A stretch of DNA of 38,251 bases from the NCBI GenBank assembly GCA_002747325.1, contig PDOZ01000016.1:1-38251 (forward strand), read 5' to 3'. A model generated the notes under the pieces. The model searched no databases. It had not been told where the DNA came from and saw only the letters and a program-made list of their open reading frames with translations. The stretch is from Rhodobacterales bacterium. GTDB lineage: Bacteria > Pseudomonadota > Alphaproteobacteria > Rhodobacterales > Rhodobacteraceae. Made by a program: the position numbers and the translations under genes. This document shows, one piece after another, positions 8,852 through 15,773 of this stretch; position 1 is the stretch's first letter; every line of letters begins with the position of its first letter.

Positions 8852-8880
8852 TTGCCAATCGCTGCCCGACTTCCTAAAAG
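8852..8880 (+). promoter_or_regulatory. predicted olsB-olsA promoter
   Basis: TTGCCA (8852-8857, 5 of 6 consensus) and TAAAAG (8875-8880, 4 of 6) are 17 bases apart and lie 24 bases upstream of the olsB ATG. Confidence 0.5.
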
Positions 8881-8904
8881 TCTGGGGAAAGGAGCGCGCT
8901 GCCC

Positions 8905-9672
8905 ATGTCATCTCCCAAGCCGGAATTCGAGCTGTGTCTTGCCGCGAGCGCGGCGGATCTGCGCGAATGTCAGGCGCTGCGCTATCAGGTTTTTGTCGAG
9001 GAACTTGGGGGCGACGGGCCGATGGTGGACCATGACGCCAAGCTGGAACGCGACGCGTTTGATGCGCATTTCGACCACCTGATGCTGCGGGACCATGCCC
9101 TGCCGGGCGCGCCGGTGGTTGGGGTCTATCGGGTGATGCGCGACGATCAGATGCAGGCCGTTGGGCGGTTTTATTCCGAAGACGAATATGATCTGACGCC
9201 GCTTTTGACTTCGGGGCGCCGGCTTCTGGAGCTGGGGCGCTCCTGTGTGCGGGCCGAGTATCGCGGCGGGGAGGCGCTGCATCGGCTGTGGCGCGGCCTG
9301 ACCGATTATATCGACGCGCATCGGATCGAAGTCCTGTTCGGCGTGGCCTCGTTTCACGGCACCGATCCGCAGGCCCTGGCGGCGCCGTTGTCGATGCTGC
9401 ACCACTCCCATCTGGCCCCGCTGGCCCTGCGCACCCATGCCCACCCGGCGGGGTTTCAGCGCATGGATTTGCTGGACGAGGATGCCTATGACCGGCGCGA
9501 TGTGATGCGCGGCCTGCCGCCGCTGATCAAGGCCTATCTGCGCCTCGGCGGCTTTGTCGGGCAGGGGGCCTATATCGACCGGGCGTTCAACACGACGGAT
9601 GTGTGCATCATCGTCGACATTGACGAGGTGCCGCCGCGGGTCAAGGCGATGTATCGGCGGGGGCGCGGCTGA
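8905..9672 (+). CDS. olsB: L-ornithine N(alpha)-acyltransferase OlsB
   Basis: First enzyme of ornithine lipid synthesis: transfers a 3-hydroxyacyl group from acyl carrier protein to the alpha-amino group of ornithine, giving lyso-ornithine lipid. The protein (255 residues) has an acyl-homoserine-lactone-synthase/GNAT-like fold with family blocks LRYQVFVEELGG, VGVYRVMR, LELGRSCVRAEYRGGEAL and LFGVASFHGTDP. The ATG at 8905 fits the family N-terminus, with AAAGGAGC (8889-8896) upstream. olsA follows immediately, which strongly supports the assignment. Ornithine lipids replace phospholipids under phosphate limitation. Confidence 0.93.
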   Translation: MSSPKPEFELCLAASAADLRECQALRYQVFVEELGGDGPMVDHDAKLERDAFDAHFDHLMLRDHALPGAPVVGVYRVMRDDQMQAVGRFYSEDEYDLTPLLTSGRRLLELGRSCVRAEYRGGEALHRLWRGLTDYIDAHRIEVLFGVASFHGTDPQALAAPLSMLHHSHLAPLALRTHAHPAGFQRMDLLDEDAYDRRDVMRGLPPLIKAYLRLGGFVGQGAYIDRAFNTTDVCIIVDIDEVPPRVKAMYRRGRG

Positions 9673-9673
9673 A

Positions 9674-10495
9674 GTGATCTGGGATGACGGCAAGCGCAAG
9701 GCGCCGGTGCGGGTTGGGCCTGTGGGCTGGGTGTTGGTTGTGCTGCGCGCGATGGCGATGGTGCTGGTGCTGGTGCTTGGGGTGTTGGCCACGGCGCTTC
9801 TGCGGCTGATCGAACAGCCGGTGTTTGGCGCGGCGCGGCCCTGGACCCCGTGGATCACCATGGCGGTGTGCCGCTCGGCGCTGCGCATCCTTGGCCTGCG
9901 GCTGGAGGTGGAGGGGCAGATGATGGCGGGGCATGGCGCGGTGGTGGCGAACCATTGCAGTTGGCTCGATATTCTGGTGCTGAACGCGCGCAAGCGGGTG
10001 TATTTCGTCGCCAAGGAGGAGGTTTCGACCTGGCCGGGCTTTTCCGTGCTGGCCAAAATCACCGGCACGCTCTTCATCCGCCGCGACCGGCGCGAGGCGG
10101 CGCGGCAGGTGGTGCAGTTTCAGGAGCGGCTCAATCTAGGGCACAAATTGCTGTTTTTCCCGGAAGGCACGTCGAGCGACAGCATCCGGGTTTTGCCTTT
10201 TAAAACAACGCTTTTCGCGTCGTTCTTCACGCCGGACCTGAAGGATGTTTCCATCCAGCCGGTCTCGATCGTCTATGTCGCGCCGGAGGGGGAAGACCCG
10301 CGGTTTTACGGCTGGTGGGGCGAGATGGGGATGGTGGAAAGTCTGGTGGAAATCCTCAGCCGGGTGCGGCAGGGGCATGTGAAACTGATCTACCACACGC
10401 CGCTGCCGGTGGCGGATTTTGCCGGGCGCAAGGAACTGGCGGCGGCGGCGGAAACGGCGGTGCGGTCCGGGCTGGAGCGAGCGGCGATTAACTAA
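9674..10495 (+). CDS. olsA: lyso-ornithine lipid O-acyltransferase OlsA
   Basis: Second enzyme of ornithine lipid synthesis; esterifies lyso-ornithine lipid with an acyl-ACP. The 273-residue PlsC-type acyltransferase carries the catalytic NHCSWLD (NHx4D, about residue 92) and FPEGTSSD (about residue 162), with an N-terminal membrane helix (VGWVLVVLRAMAMVLVLVLGVL). The start is taken as GTG 9674, one base after the olsB stop; the frame is open further upstream inside olsB, but that would make an unnatural 40-residue extension. Its last 8 bases overlap the end of the convergent ThiE-like gene. Confidence 0.92.
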   Translation: MIWDDGKRKAPVRVGPVGWVLVVLRAMAMVLVLVLGVLATALLRLIEQPVFGAARPWTPWITMAVCRSALRILGLRLEVEGQMMAGHGAVVANHCSWLDILVLNARKRVYFVAKEEVSTWPGFSVLAKITGTLFIRRDRREAARQVVQFQERLNLGHKLLFFPEGTSSDSIRVLPFKTTLFASFFTPDLKDVSIQPVSIVYVAPEGEDPRFYGWWGEMGMVESLVEILSRVRQGHVKLIYHTPLPVADFAGRKELAAAAETAVRSGLERAAIN

Positions 10496-11111
10496 CCCGC
10501 GCCGCTGCCAGTGTCTTCAACGCCGCTGCCGGGTCGTCCTCGCGCCAGATTTCCGGCCCGATGGCGAAGAAATCCGTCACCGGCGACAGGCTGCGGATCA
10601 GCGCCGCGTCCAGCCCGCCTTCCGCCACCACCGGCACTTCGATCATCTCGGACCACCACGCAAACAGCTCCGCTTCCGCCTGACTGCCATCCCCAAGGCT
10701 CGACGCGCCCGCCGGGCCGAAGGTGACGTAATCCGCGCCCGCTTCGCCCGCATTCATCCCGTCATGGCGCGACGTGTGGCAGAAACTGCCGACAATCGGA
10801 TCGTCGCCAAAGGCCTTGCGCGCCTTGCGCACATGCCGCGCGCCGTCGGTGAAATGCACCCCGTCCAGCCCGAGCCGCTCAACCAGCAGCATGTGATCCG
10901 TCACCACCAGCGGAATGTCACGCCGATGCGCCACCTCGCGCACCAGATCGGCAGCGCGGGCGATGTCGCTTTCCTCCTGCGTGGCCAGATCGAGGCGCAG
11001 GCAGGCGATCTCGGCGGCGTCCAGCACGCGTTCCAGCGTGTCCGTAAAGGTGCCAAGGTCGAAGCTCGGCGGGGTGATGAGGTATAGCTGCGGAATTTCG
11101 GGGTCGGTCAT
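10488..11111 (-). CDS. thiamine phosphate synthase-like (ThiE/TenI family) protein
   Basis: A 207-residue TIM-barrel protein with ThiE/TenI-family blocks LYLITPP at the start, LVVTDHMLLVERLGLDGVHFTDG in the middle and VVAEGGLDAALI late. ThiE couples hydroxymethylpyrimidine diphosphate to thiazole phosphate. Some glycines and serines expected in the ThiE active site look altered (for example SFCHTSRHDG, and FGPAGASSLGDG), so a TenI-like or diverged role is possible. No other thi genes are nearby. ATG at 11111. It ends convergently into olsA with an 8-base overlap. Confidence 0.8.
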   Translation of the reverse strand: MTDPEIPQLYLITPPSFDLGTFTDTLERVLDAAEIACLRLDLATQEESDIARAADLVREVAHRRDIPLVVTDHMLLVERLGLDGVHFTDGARHVRKARKAFGDDPIVGSFCHTSRHDGMNAGEAGADYVTFGPAGASSLGDGSQAEAELFAWWSEMIEVPVVAEGGLDAALIRSLSPVTDFFAIGPEIWREDDPAAALKTLAAARVS

Positions 11112-11179
11112 CGGGGTGCCTCGGGGTTGTCTCGCGGGTTTGGCAGGGGTTTAGCGCCAAATGGCGCGGGCGAAAACCG

Positions 11180-11506
11180 CTATTTCTCGGGCAGGCTGGC
11201 GACAAAATCCCCCGCCAGCTTCAATAGCGCCGCGCGGGTCAGCGGATCGGCCATCGCGGCGGGCGAGGCCTGGGCCACCCCCGCGCCCGCTTCCGGCAGG
11301 GTCGTGGGCGTGACGTAATCGAAGGAGAGCGCGGCGGTTTCGCGCGCGGGGCCGACCCGGTAGAGCCCGCCGTCCGGCGTCGCGGCGCAGAGCCATTCCC
11401 CGCCTTGCATGAAAGCGGTACCGCCGAACATTTCCGCCTCCGTTACCCCCGCGCGCCCCGCCAAATCCGCGCGCATTACCGCCAGAAACCCCGTATCTTC
11501 CGCCAT
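11180..11506 (-). CDS. TfoX/Sxy N-terminal domain protein
   Basis: A 108-residue protein matching the TfoX/Sxy N-terminal domain only: AEMFGGTAFMQGGEWLCAATPDGGLYRVGP, then DYVTPTTLPEAGAG. Full-length TfoX/Sxy (about 200 residues) activates competence genes with CRP in gammaproteobacteria. Single-domain forms are common in alphaproteobacteria and have no proven role. The ATG at 11506 fits the domain start; the frame runs open far upstream only because the opposite strand codes for trmJ. The RBS is weak. Confidence 0.8.
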   Translation of the reverse strand: MAEDTGFLAVMRADLAGRAGVTEAEMFGGTAFMQGGEWLCAATPDGGLYRVGPARETAALSFDYVTPTTLPEAGAGVAQASPAAMADPLTRAALLKLAGDFVASLPEK

Positions 11507-11596
11507 GATCTGCCCCCGTTTCCCTGAGCCTTTGCGCGGCTTGTGTCCCGCTGCGCGCCAGCGTAACACGGGGGGCGAATTGCCGGAAGGAGAACC

Positions 11597-12403
11597 ATGT
11601 CCGAGAAGCCAGAAATCCCCGCTCCGTCCCCCGTTACGACCCCCGCCCCCGTTACGACCCCCGCCCCCGTTACGCCCCCCGCCCCCGTCACGTCCCCCGC
11701 TTTTGTCCTCGTGCGCCCGCAGATGGGCGAGAATATCGGTGCGGCGGCGCGGGCGATGCTGAATTTCGGGCTGGACCGGATGCGCATCGTCGGCCCGCGC
11801 GATGGCTGGCCCAACCCGAAAGCGGTGGCGATGGCTTCCGGGGCGGGGCGGGTGCTGGACGCGGCGCAGATCTATGACGACCTGCCCGCCGCGCTGGCCG
11901 ATTGCGAATATGTCTTTGCCACCACGGCGCGCAGCCGCGAACTGGCCAAGCCGGTGCTGTCGCCGGAACGCGCGATGGCCGAAGCGCGGGCGCTGAGCCG
12001 GGCAGGCAAGCGGGTGGCGGTGCTTTTCGGGCCGGAACGCGCCGGGCTGGAAAACGACGACGTGGCCCGCGCCAACGCCATCATCACCGTGCCGGTCAAC
12101 CCGGAATTTGCCTCCCTCAACCTCGGCCAGTCGGTGCTGCTCACCGCCTATGAATGGCGCCGCTCCGGCGGGGAAGTGGTGCATGAAGTCAAGGCCAACA
12201 CCGATTTCGCCAGTCAGGTCGAGGTTGAGAAACTGGCGGACCATTACGAGCAACGCCTTGAGGAAGCAGGGTTTTTCTACCCCGAAACCAAGGCGCCCGG
12301 CATGAAACAGGTCTTGCGCAATATGTGGACCCGCCTGGAACTGACCCGCTCGGACGTGCAGCGCCTGCACGGTTTGTTGCGCCAGCTCTTGCGCGATCGG
12401 TGA
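11597..12403 (+). CDS. trmJ: tRNA (cytidine/uridine-2'-O-)-methyltransferase TrmJ
   Basis: SPOUT-class, SAM-dependent enzyme methylating the 2'-OH of position 32 in the anticodon loop of several tRNAs. The protein (268 residues) has FVLVRPQMGENIGAAARAM at the start of the fold, VLFGPERAGLEN and the knot motif VPVNPEFASLNLGQSV, then a helical C-terminal tail. It is preceded by an unusual N-terminal tail (about residues 9-34) of PVTTPA-type repeats. ATG at 11597 with GGAAGGAGAA upstream. The stop abuts the convergent dsbB end with a single base between. Confidence 0.93.
   Translation: MSEKPEIPAPSPVTTPAPVTTPAPVTPPAPVTSPAFVLVRPQMGENIGAAARAMLNFGLDRMRIVGPRDGWPNPKAVAMASGAGRVLDAAQIYDDLPAALADCEYVFATTARSRELAKPVLSPERAMAEARALSRAGKRVAVLFGPERAGLENDDVARANAIITVPVNPEFASLNLGQSVLLTAYEWRRSGGEVVHEVKANTDFASQVEVEKLADHYEQRLEEAGFFYPETKAPGMKQVLRNMWTRLELTRSDVQRLHGLLRQLLRDR
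11629..11701 (+). repeat. 18-bp in-frame tandem repeat in trmJ (PVTTPA x4)
   Basis: About four copies of an 18-bp unit (CCCGTTACGACCCCCGCC and variants) code for PVTTPA, PVTTPA, PVTPPA and PVTSPA. The unit is a multiple of three, so copy number changes keep the frame. The tail is proline/threonine-rich and likely disordered. Confidence 0.85.
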
Positions 12404-12404
12404 C

Positions 12405-12890
12405 TTAGCCCCGCGAGCGCGCCACCGCCAGCCACGCCAGCGCCAGAACCAGCGACCCCACCGCGTTGAAATTGGCCATGGTCAGGTCGAGGAATTCCAG
12501 CGGCACCCAGTCCGAGAGCCGCCACGGGATCTCGTCGCACCGCACCAGCGGCGCGGTCTGCAACTGCTCCAGCAGGTCCGCCGCGCTCAGATTCGGGTCC
12601 ACCCCGCCGCCGGTGCAAGACGCCGGGCCGGGCCACCAATGCCGCTCAACGCCCGTATGATAAAAGCCAACCGCCGAAGTCGTCCCCAGCGCCAGTGCGC
12701 CGAGATAGGCAAAGAAGCGCAGCGGCAGCAGCAGGGCCACAACGCCGATGGCGGCGGCGGCGTAATGCGGGTAGCGCTGCCAGTAACAGAGCTGGCAGGG
12801 CGCGTAGCCCAGAGCTTCAAACCCCCAGGCTCCAAGAAAAACCAGCACGGACGCGGCGGTCAGAACGGCGATTTGCGGACGTATGCTCAT
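12405..12890 (-). CDS. dsbB: disulfide bond formation protein B
   Basis: Inner membrane quinone reductase that reoxidises DsbA. The 161-residue protein has four predicted transmembrane helices. The first redox pair is Cys32-Cys35 in APCQLCYWQRYPHY; the second pair is in the periplasmic loop (ASCTGGG and VRCDEIPW). ATG at 12890 is preferred over GTG 12902, which would overlap the upstream stop; GAGG lies at proper distance. The DsbA partner could be the dsbA-like gene 10 kb downstream. It is probably cotranscribed with the YqaA-like gene, 8 bases upstream. Confidence 0.93.
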   Translation of the reverse strand: MSIRPQIAVLTAASVLVFLGAWGFEALGYAPCQLCYWQRYPHYAAAAIGVVALLLPLRFFAYLGALALGTTSAVGFYHTGVERHWWPGPASCTGGGVDPNLSAADLLEQLQTAPLVRCDEIPWRLSDWVPLEFLDLTMANFNAVGSLVLALAWLAVARSRG

Positions 12891-12898
12891 GGCAGACC

Positions 12899-13477
12899 TC
12901 ACAGGAATTTAATCACGTAGAATCCACCGATGAGAAGAACGCAGAACAGGGTAAACATCAAGCCCAAACGCTTCTCGATAAAATCCCGGATCGGCGCGCC
13001 GAATTTCCACAAAAGCCCCGCGACGAGGAAGAAACGCAGCCCGCGCGCCAACACGCTGGCAACCATGAAAACGGCGAAGTCCAGCCCGGTGGAGCCGGAC
13101 AGAATGGTGATGACCTTATAGGGGAAGGGGGTCACGCCCGCGATCAGCACCGCCCAGGCGCCATAGGCATTATAGGTGTCGGCAAACTGGCCGAAACTGT
13201 CGGTTTTGCCGTAAAACTCAAGAATTGGCCGGCCAACGCTTTCAAACACGCCCCAGCCGATCGCATAGCCCAACATGCCGCCCAGAACCGAAGAAATGAG
13301 CGCCACCCCGGCGATGAGAAAGGCCCGGTTCGGCGCGGCGATGATCATTGGAATCATCAACACGTCCGGCGGAATCGGGAACATGGAGCTTTCGAGAAAG
13401 GCAATGATGGCCAGCGCCCAAAGCGCGCGCGGATGTTCCGCCAGCCGGATGGTCCAGTCATAAAGTCCGCGCAGCAT
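12899..13477 (-). CDS. YqaA/DedA-like membrane protein
   Basis: A 192-residue integral membrane protein with four to five hydrophobic helices and the DedA/VTT-superfamily pattern of an acidic residue early (ALAIIAFLESSMFPIPPDVLMIP) and the GVTPFPYKVITILSG region later. It resembles COG1238 (YqaA). The superfamily includes lipid scramblase/flippase-like proteins; the substrate here is unknown. ATG at 13477 is chosen because GGGAGG precedes it; the frame extends upstream without membrane features. It forms a minus-strand pair with dsbB. Confidence 0.85.
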   Translation of the reverse strand: MLRGLYDWTIRLAEHPRALWALAIIAFLESSMFPIPPDVLMIPMIIAAPNRAFLIAGVALISSVLGGMLGYAIGWGVFESVGRPILEFYGKTDSFGQFADTYNAYGAWAVLIAGVTPFPYKVITILSGSTGLDFAVFMVASVLARGLRFFLVAGLLWKFGAPIRDFIEKRLGLMFTLFCVLLIGGFYVIKFL

Positions 13478-13543
13478 GATGCCTCCCTTTTCCGCTTGGC
13501 TCGCATGGGGGCGGGGCCGGGTCAAGTCCCATAACCTATGCGG

Positions 13544-13572
13544 TTGACGCCGCCCGCGCAGGGGGCTAGGAA
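13544..13572 (+). promoter_or_regulatory. predicted promoter of tRNA-Leu
   Basis: TTGACG (13544-13549), 17-base spacer, TAGGAA (13567-13572), ending 9 bases before the mature tRNA. The -35 is good and the -10 weak. Confidence 0.5.
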
Positions 13573-13580
13573 GCCCGCGT

Positions 13581-13666
13581 GCCCAAGTGGCGGAATGGTA
13601 GACGCAGGGGATTCAAAATCCCCCGCCAGCAATGGCGTGAGAGTTCGAGTCTCTCCTTGGGCACCA
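13581..13666 (+). tRNA. tRNA-Leu(CAA)
   Basis: An 86-base class II tRNA with acceptor GCCCAAG/CTTGGGC, an anticodon stem GGGGA/TCCCC around the loop TTCAAAA (anticodon CAA, reads UUG), a long variable arm, the T-loop TTCGAGT and an encoded CCA end. Confidence 0.96.
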
Positions 13667-13749
13667 GACCGCAAAACCGATGCGGCCCGATATGGCCCGA
13701 ACCGCCGCCTGAAGGCGGGGCCGTGCAGGTCGCTTTCAGGAGGACCCCC

Positions 13750-14707
13750 ATGCCCGAGCCGCGCAATACCGTCCTGATCGCTGGCGCAACCGGCTATCTC
13801 GGGCGCTTTCTGGTGGCGGAATATGCCGCGGCGGGATGGAACGTGCGGGCCTTGGTGCGCAATGCGGCGCGGGCGCAGGAGCTGGAGGCAGAACTGTTCG
13901 TCGGCGAGGCGACCCGGCCCGAAGATTTGCCGCCTGCGGTCGAGGGGGTGGACCTCGTGGTCTCCGCCCTTGGCATCACCCGGCAGCGCGACGGGTTAAG
14001 CTACCGCGATGTGGATTATCAGGCCAATCTCAACCTGTTGCGCGCGGCGGAAGCGGCGGACGTGGCGCGCTTTACCTATGTGCACGTGCTGGGGGCGGAA
14101 AAGATGCGGGGCGTGGCGGGGATCGACGCCAAGCGGGCCTTCGTGCGCGCCCTTCAGGCGTCAAAGATCCCGGAAACGGTGATCGCGCCAAGCGGCTTCT
14201 TCTCCGATATGGAAGAGCTGTTCAGGATGGCCCAATCGGGGCGGGTCTGGCTCTTCGGCGACGGCAGCACCCGGCTCAACCCGATCCACGGCGCCGATCT
14301 GGCCCACGCCCTGCGCCTGGCAACCGAGGCGGGGCAAAGCTGGCGCGACATCGGCGGCCCGGACGTGTTTACCTATAGCGTTTGACGAAACACTTGAGAC
14401 AAAAAGCATCCCTTAACGCATTGAAATCTCCGATTTCAGGCAGCGTTAAGGGATTCAGGTTTTTCGCATAACGCTTTAGCGTGAACTGGCCGAAACCGCC
14501 TTCGCCGCGCTCGAAATCAAGGGGCGCATCTCGACCGTGCCGCTCTGGATCAACCGCGCCGCCGCTTTCCTGCTGACCCACCTGACCCGCGAAAGCTTTC
14601 ACGGCCCCTACCACTTTTTCCTCGTTGTCTCGCGCCTCGACATGGTGGGCGAACCGACGGGCACCCACCGCCTCTACGACCACTTCGTAACGTTGCGCAA
14701 TAAGTAG
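13750..14707 (+). pseudogene. NAD(P)-binding NDUFA9/SDR-like protein, interrupted by a palindromic element
   Basis: Atypical SDR-fold protein. The intact 5' part (ATG 13750, AGGAGG upstream) codes for residues with the Rossmann motif LIAGATGYLGRF and the block DLVVSALGITRQRD, like NDUFA9-type and NmrA-like proteins. It ends prematurely at 14385 after 211 residues, and the last codons (Ser-Val-stop) come from the inserted element. Directly after the element (14480-14707) 75 codons continue the same protein: RELAETAFAALEIKGRIS, then STVPLWINRAAAFL, ending LRNK. Removing 103 bp rejoins the two parts in frame. The insertion brings a stop and a frameshift, so the full protein cannot be made. The truncated product lacks the C-terminal substrate-side region. 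Confidence 0.85.
14376..14476 (+). mobile_element. palindromic element family 1, copy 1 (101 bp, TA-flanked)
   Basis: Imperfect terminal inverted repeats (AGCGTTTGACGAAA at the left; AGCGTTATGCGAAA as the reverse complement of the right) surround a core palindrome, TCCCTTAACGC...GCGTTAAGGGA, with an inner GAAATC/GATTTC stem. TA occurs on both sides (14374-14375 and 14477-14478). It carries no gene. It lies inside the SDR-like gene and supplies the premature stop. Family 1 copy 2 (23143-23243) is inverted and about 93% identical (7 differences over 103 aligned bases). Confidence 0.85.
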
Positions 14708-14728
14708 CCCCCAAAACACCACCCCTGC

Positions 14729-14753
14729 CTTCTTCTTAGCAAAAATACTCAAA
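14729..14753 (-). repeat. 25-bp 3'-end motif, copy (b)
   Basis: On the plus strand it runs from CTTCTTCTTAG to AATACTCAAA; on the minus strand it is TTTGAGTATTTTTGCTAAG plus AAGAAG. It lies 22 bases after the original stop codon of the broken SDR-like gene, so it still marks that gene's true 3' end. Confidence 0.75.
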
Positions 14754-15105
14754 CAGCGGCCTATCCCCAATCAAGGCGCAGGCACCTTAATGCCCGAAAC
14801 CTGCCACGATCTTCCCCTAAGCTGCGGTGAAATAAGGCAAAATCAGGAATGAGGCTGGTGAGTCGCAGGTTTACACCGAATCGATTCGCTTATCTGACCC
14901 GAATGAACGCCCCGAAACTGCTCCATTTTCCCCATTTCAGCGTAAAATTCGGCCATAAACCCGGCTTTGGTGCCCAATCGTGAACAGAAAACCCGCCAGA
15001 CCGCGGTTTTTCGCCGATAATTATGACCAATTGGTAAACGACCGGAAGCGGGGCATTACTGTTTCCAAAATGAGAACAATTTTTCGGACGGCTATTTGAA
15101 AATCC

Positions 15106-15120
15106 TTAATAAATTCTTAA
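15106..15120. promoter_or_regulatory. candidate CtrA binding site (TTAA-N7-TTAA)
   Basis: A perfect TTAA, seven bases, TTAA arrangement, the full CtrA consensus of alphaproteobacteria. It is about 650 bp upstream of the RTX gene and 480 bp upstream of the small ORF before it. The AT-rich context raises the chance of a random match. Confidence 0.35.
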
Positions 15121-15596
15121 AAACGAATACCTACATATGGATAAAAACCGCTAAAATTCTCAATAAATACGCCATTCTTTCGCTCCGCGCCGGGTAAGCG
15201 CTGTTTTTGACCCGCGGGCACCGCGCCGCCCAGTGCCGGGAAAACGGAAACAACTGCCCCCCGGAAAAAAGGCGTAAATGAGGCGAAAAACGGGTCATCA
15301 TGGGGAGTTACGTCGCGTCCGGGGCCCTTGGTCGCTTTATTCCCCTTTGAGCGGTCTTTTTGGGAGGCTAAATTGGGGGCGTCTGCATGGCTTCGGCCTG
15401 CGGAGGGGCAAAGCGGCTTCTTGGGGCGAGGTCGCAATCAAATATCCCTGATGCAGGAACTGGCCACGTTTCACGATGAAACCGGGTTACCCGATCGCTT
15501 GGGTGCGAAGATGTGCGGGCATTGAAAATGCGTTGCGTCTGCCTTGGGGGGAAACCGCCCGCCTTGGCTGCGTCAGGAAGGGGTGTCGTTCTGCCG

Positions 15597-15773
15597 ATGC
15601 TGCATATGGACTGGAACTTGATGGTATTGGTGCCGGGGCTTGCCCTGGCCGTTACCGCTTGTCTCGCCGCCGCACGTCAGACCATCTCGGCCACATCCCG
15701 CGAGGCGGCTCTGTCGTCTGCACCTCGCCGGATGCGCGCCGCAGCGCACCTGACTATGGGGTATAAGATATGA
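15597..15773 (+). CDS. possible small membrane or lipoprotein-like ORF overlapping the RTX start
   Basis: An open frame of 58 residues (from ATG 15597; 55 from ATG 15606) starting MLHMDWNLMVLVPGLALAV. The hydrophobic stretch ends in VTAC, which fits a lipobox, followed by an Arg-rich tail. Its stop TGA overlaps the RTX start as ATGA, suggesting translational coupling. The purine-rich AGGAAGGGG (15575-15583) is a little far from 15597. I recognise no homolog, and the frame continues open upstream to 15513. It may be a real leader or partner protein, or a chance frame. Confidence 0.35.
   Translation: MLHMDWNLMVLVPGLALAVTACLAAARQTISATSREAALSSAPRRMRAAAHLTMGYKI

Larger units (their letters stand above)
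14708..15596. other. non-coding interval upstream of the RTX gene
   Basis: About 890 bp without a credible gene. It contains motif copy (b) at 14729-14753, then a markedly AT-rich stretch (about 14980-15180) with a perfect TTAA-N7-TTAA site. After 15180 the sequence becomes GC-richer. The short open frames here lack ribosome binding sites and protein-like composition. It is probably a large regulatory region for the RTX gene, or leftover DNA from the insertion event upstream. Confidence 0.6.

Noticed and set aside
11180..12370. A 396-residue frame extending the TfoX-like protein
   Set aside because: The extension is the antisense of trmJ; only the last 108 residues match the TfoX N-terminal domain.
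13579..13749. N-terminal extension of the SDR-like protein
   Set aside because: It would translate tRNA-Leu. The ATG at 13750 has a good ribosome binding site and starts the Rossmann fold.
15117..15437. Minus-strand frame of 106 codons in the RTX upstream region
   Set aside because: No ribosome binding site, unusual composition, and it runs across the AT-rich to GC-rich boundary without protein-like features.
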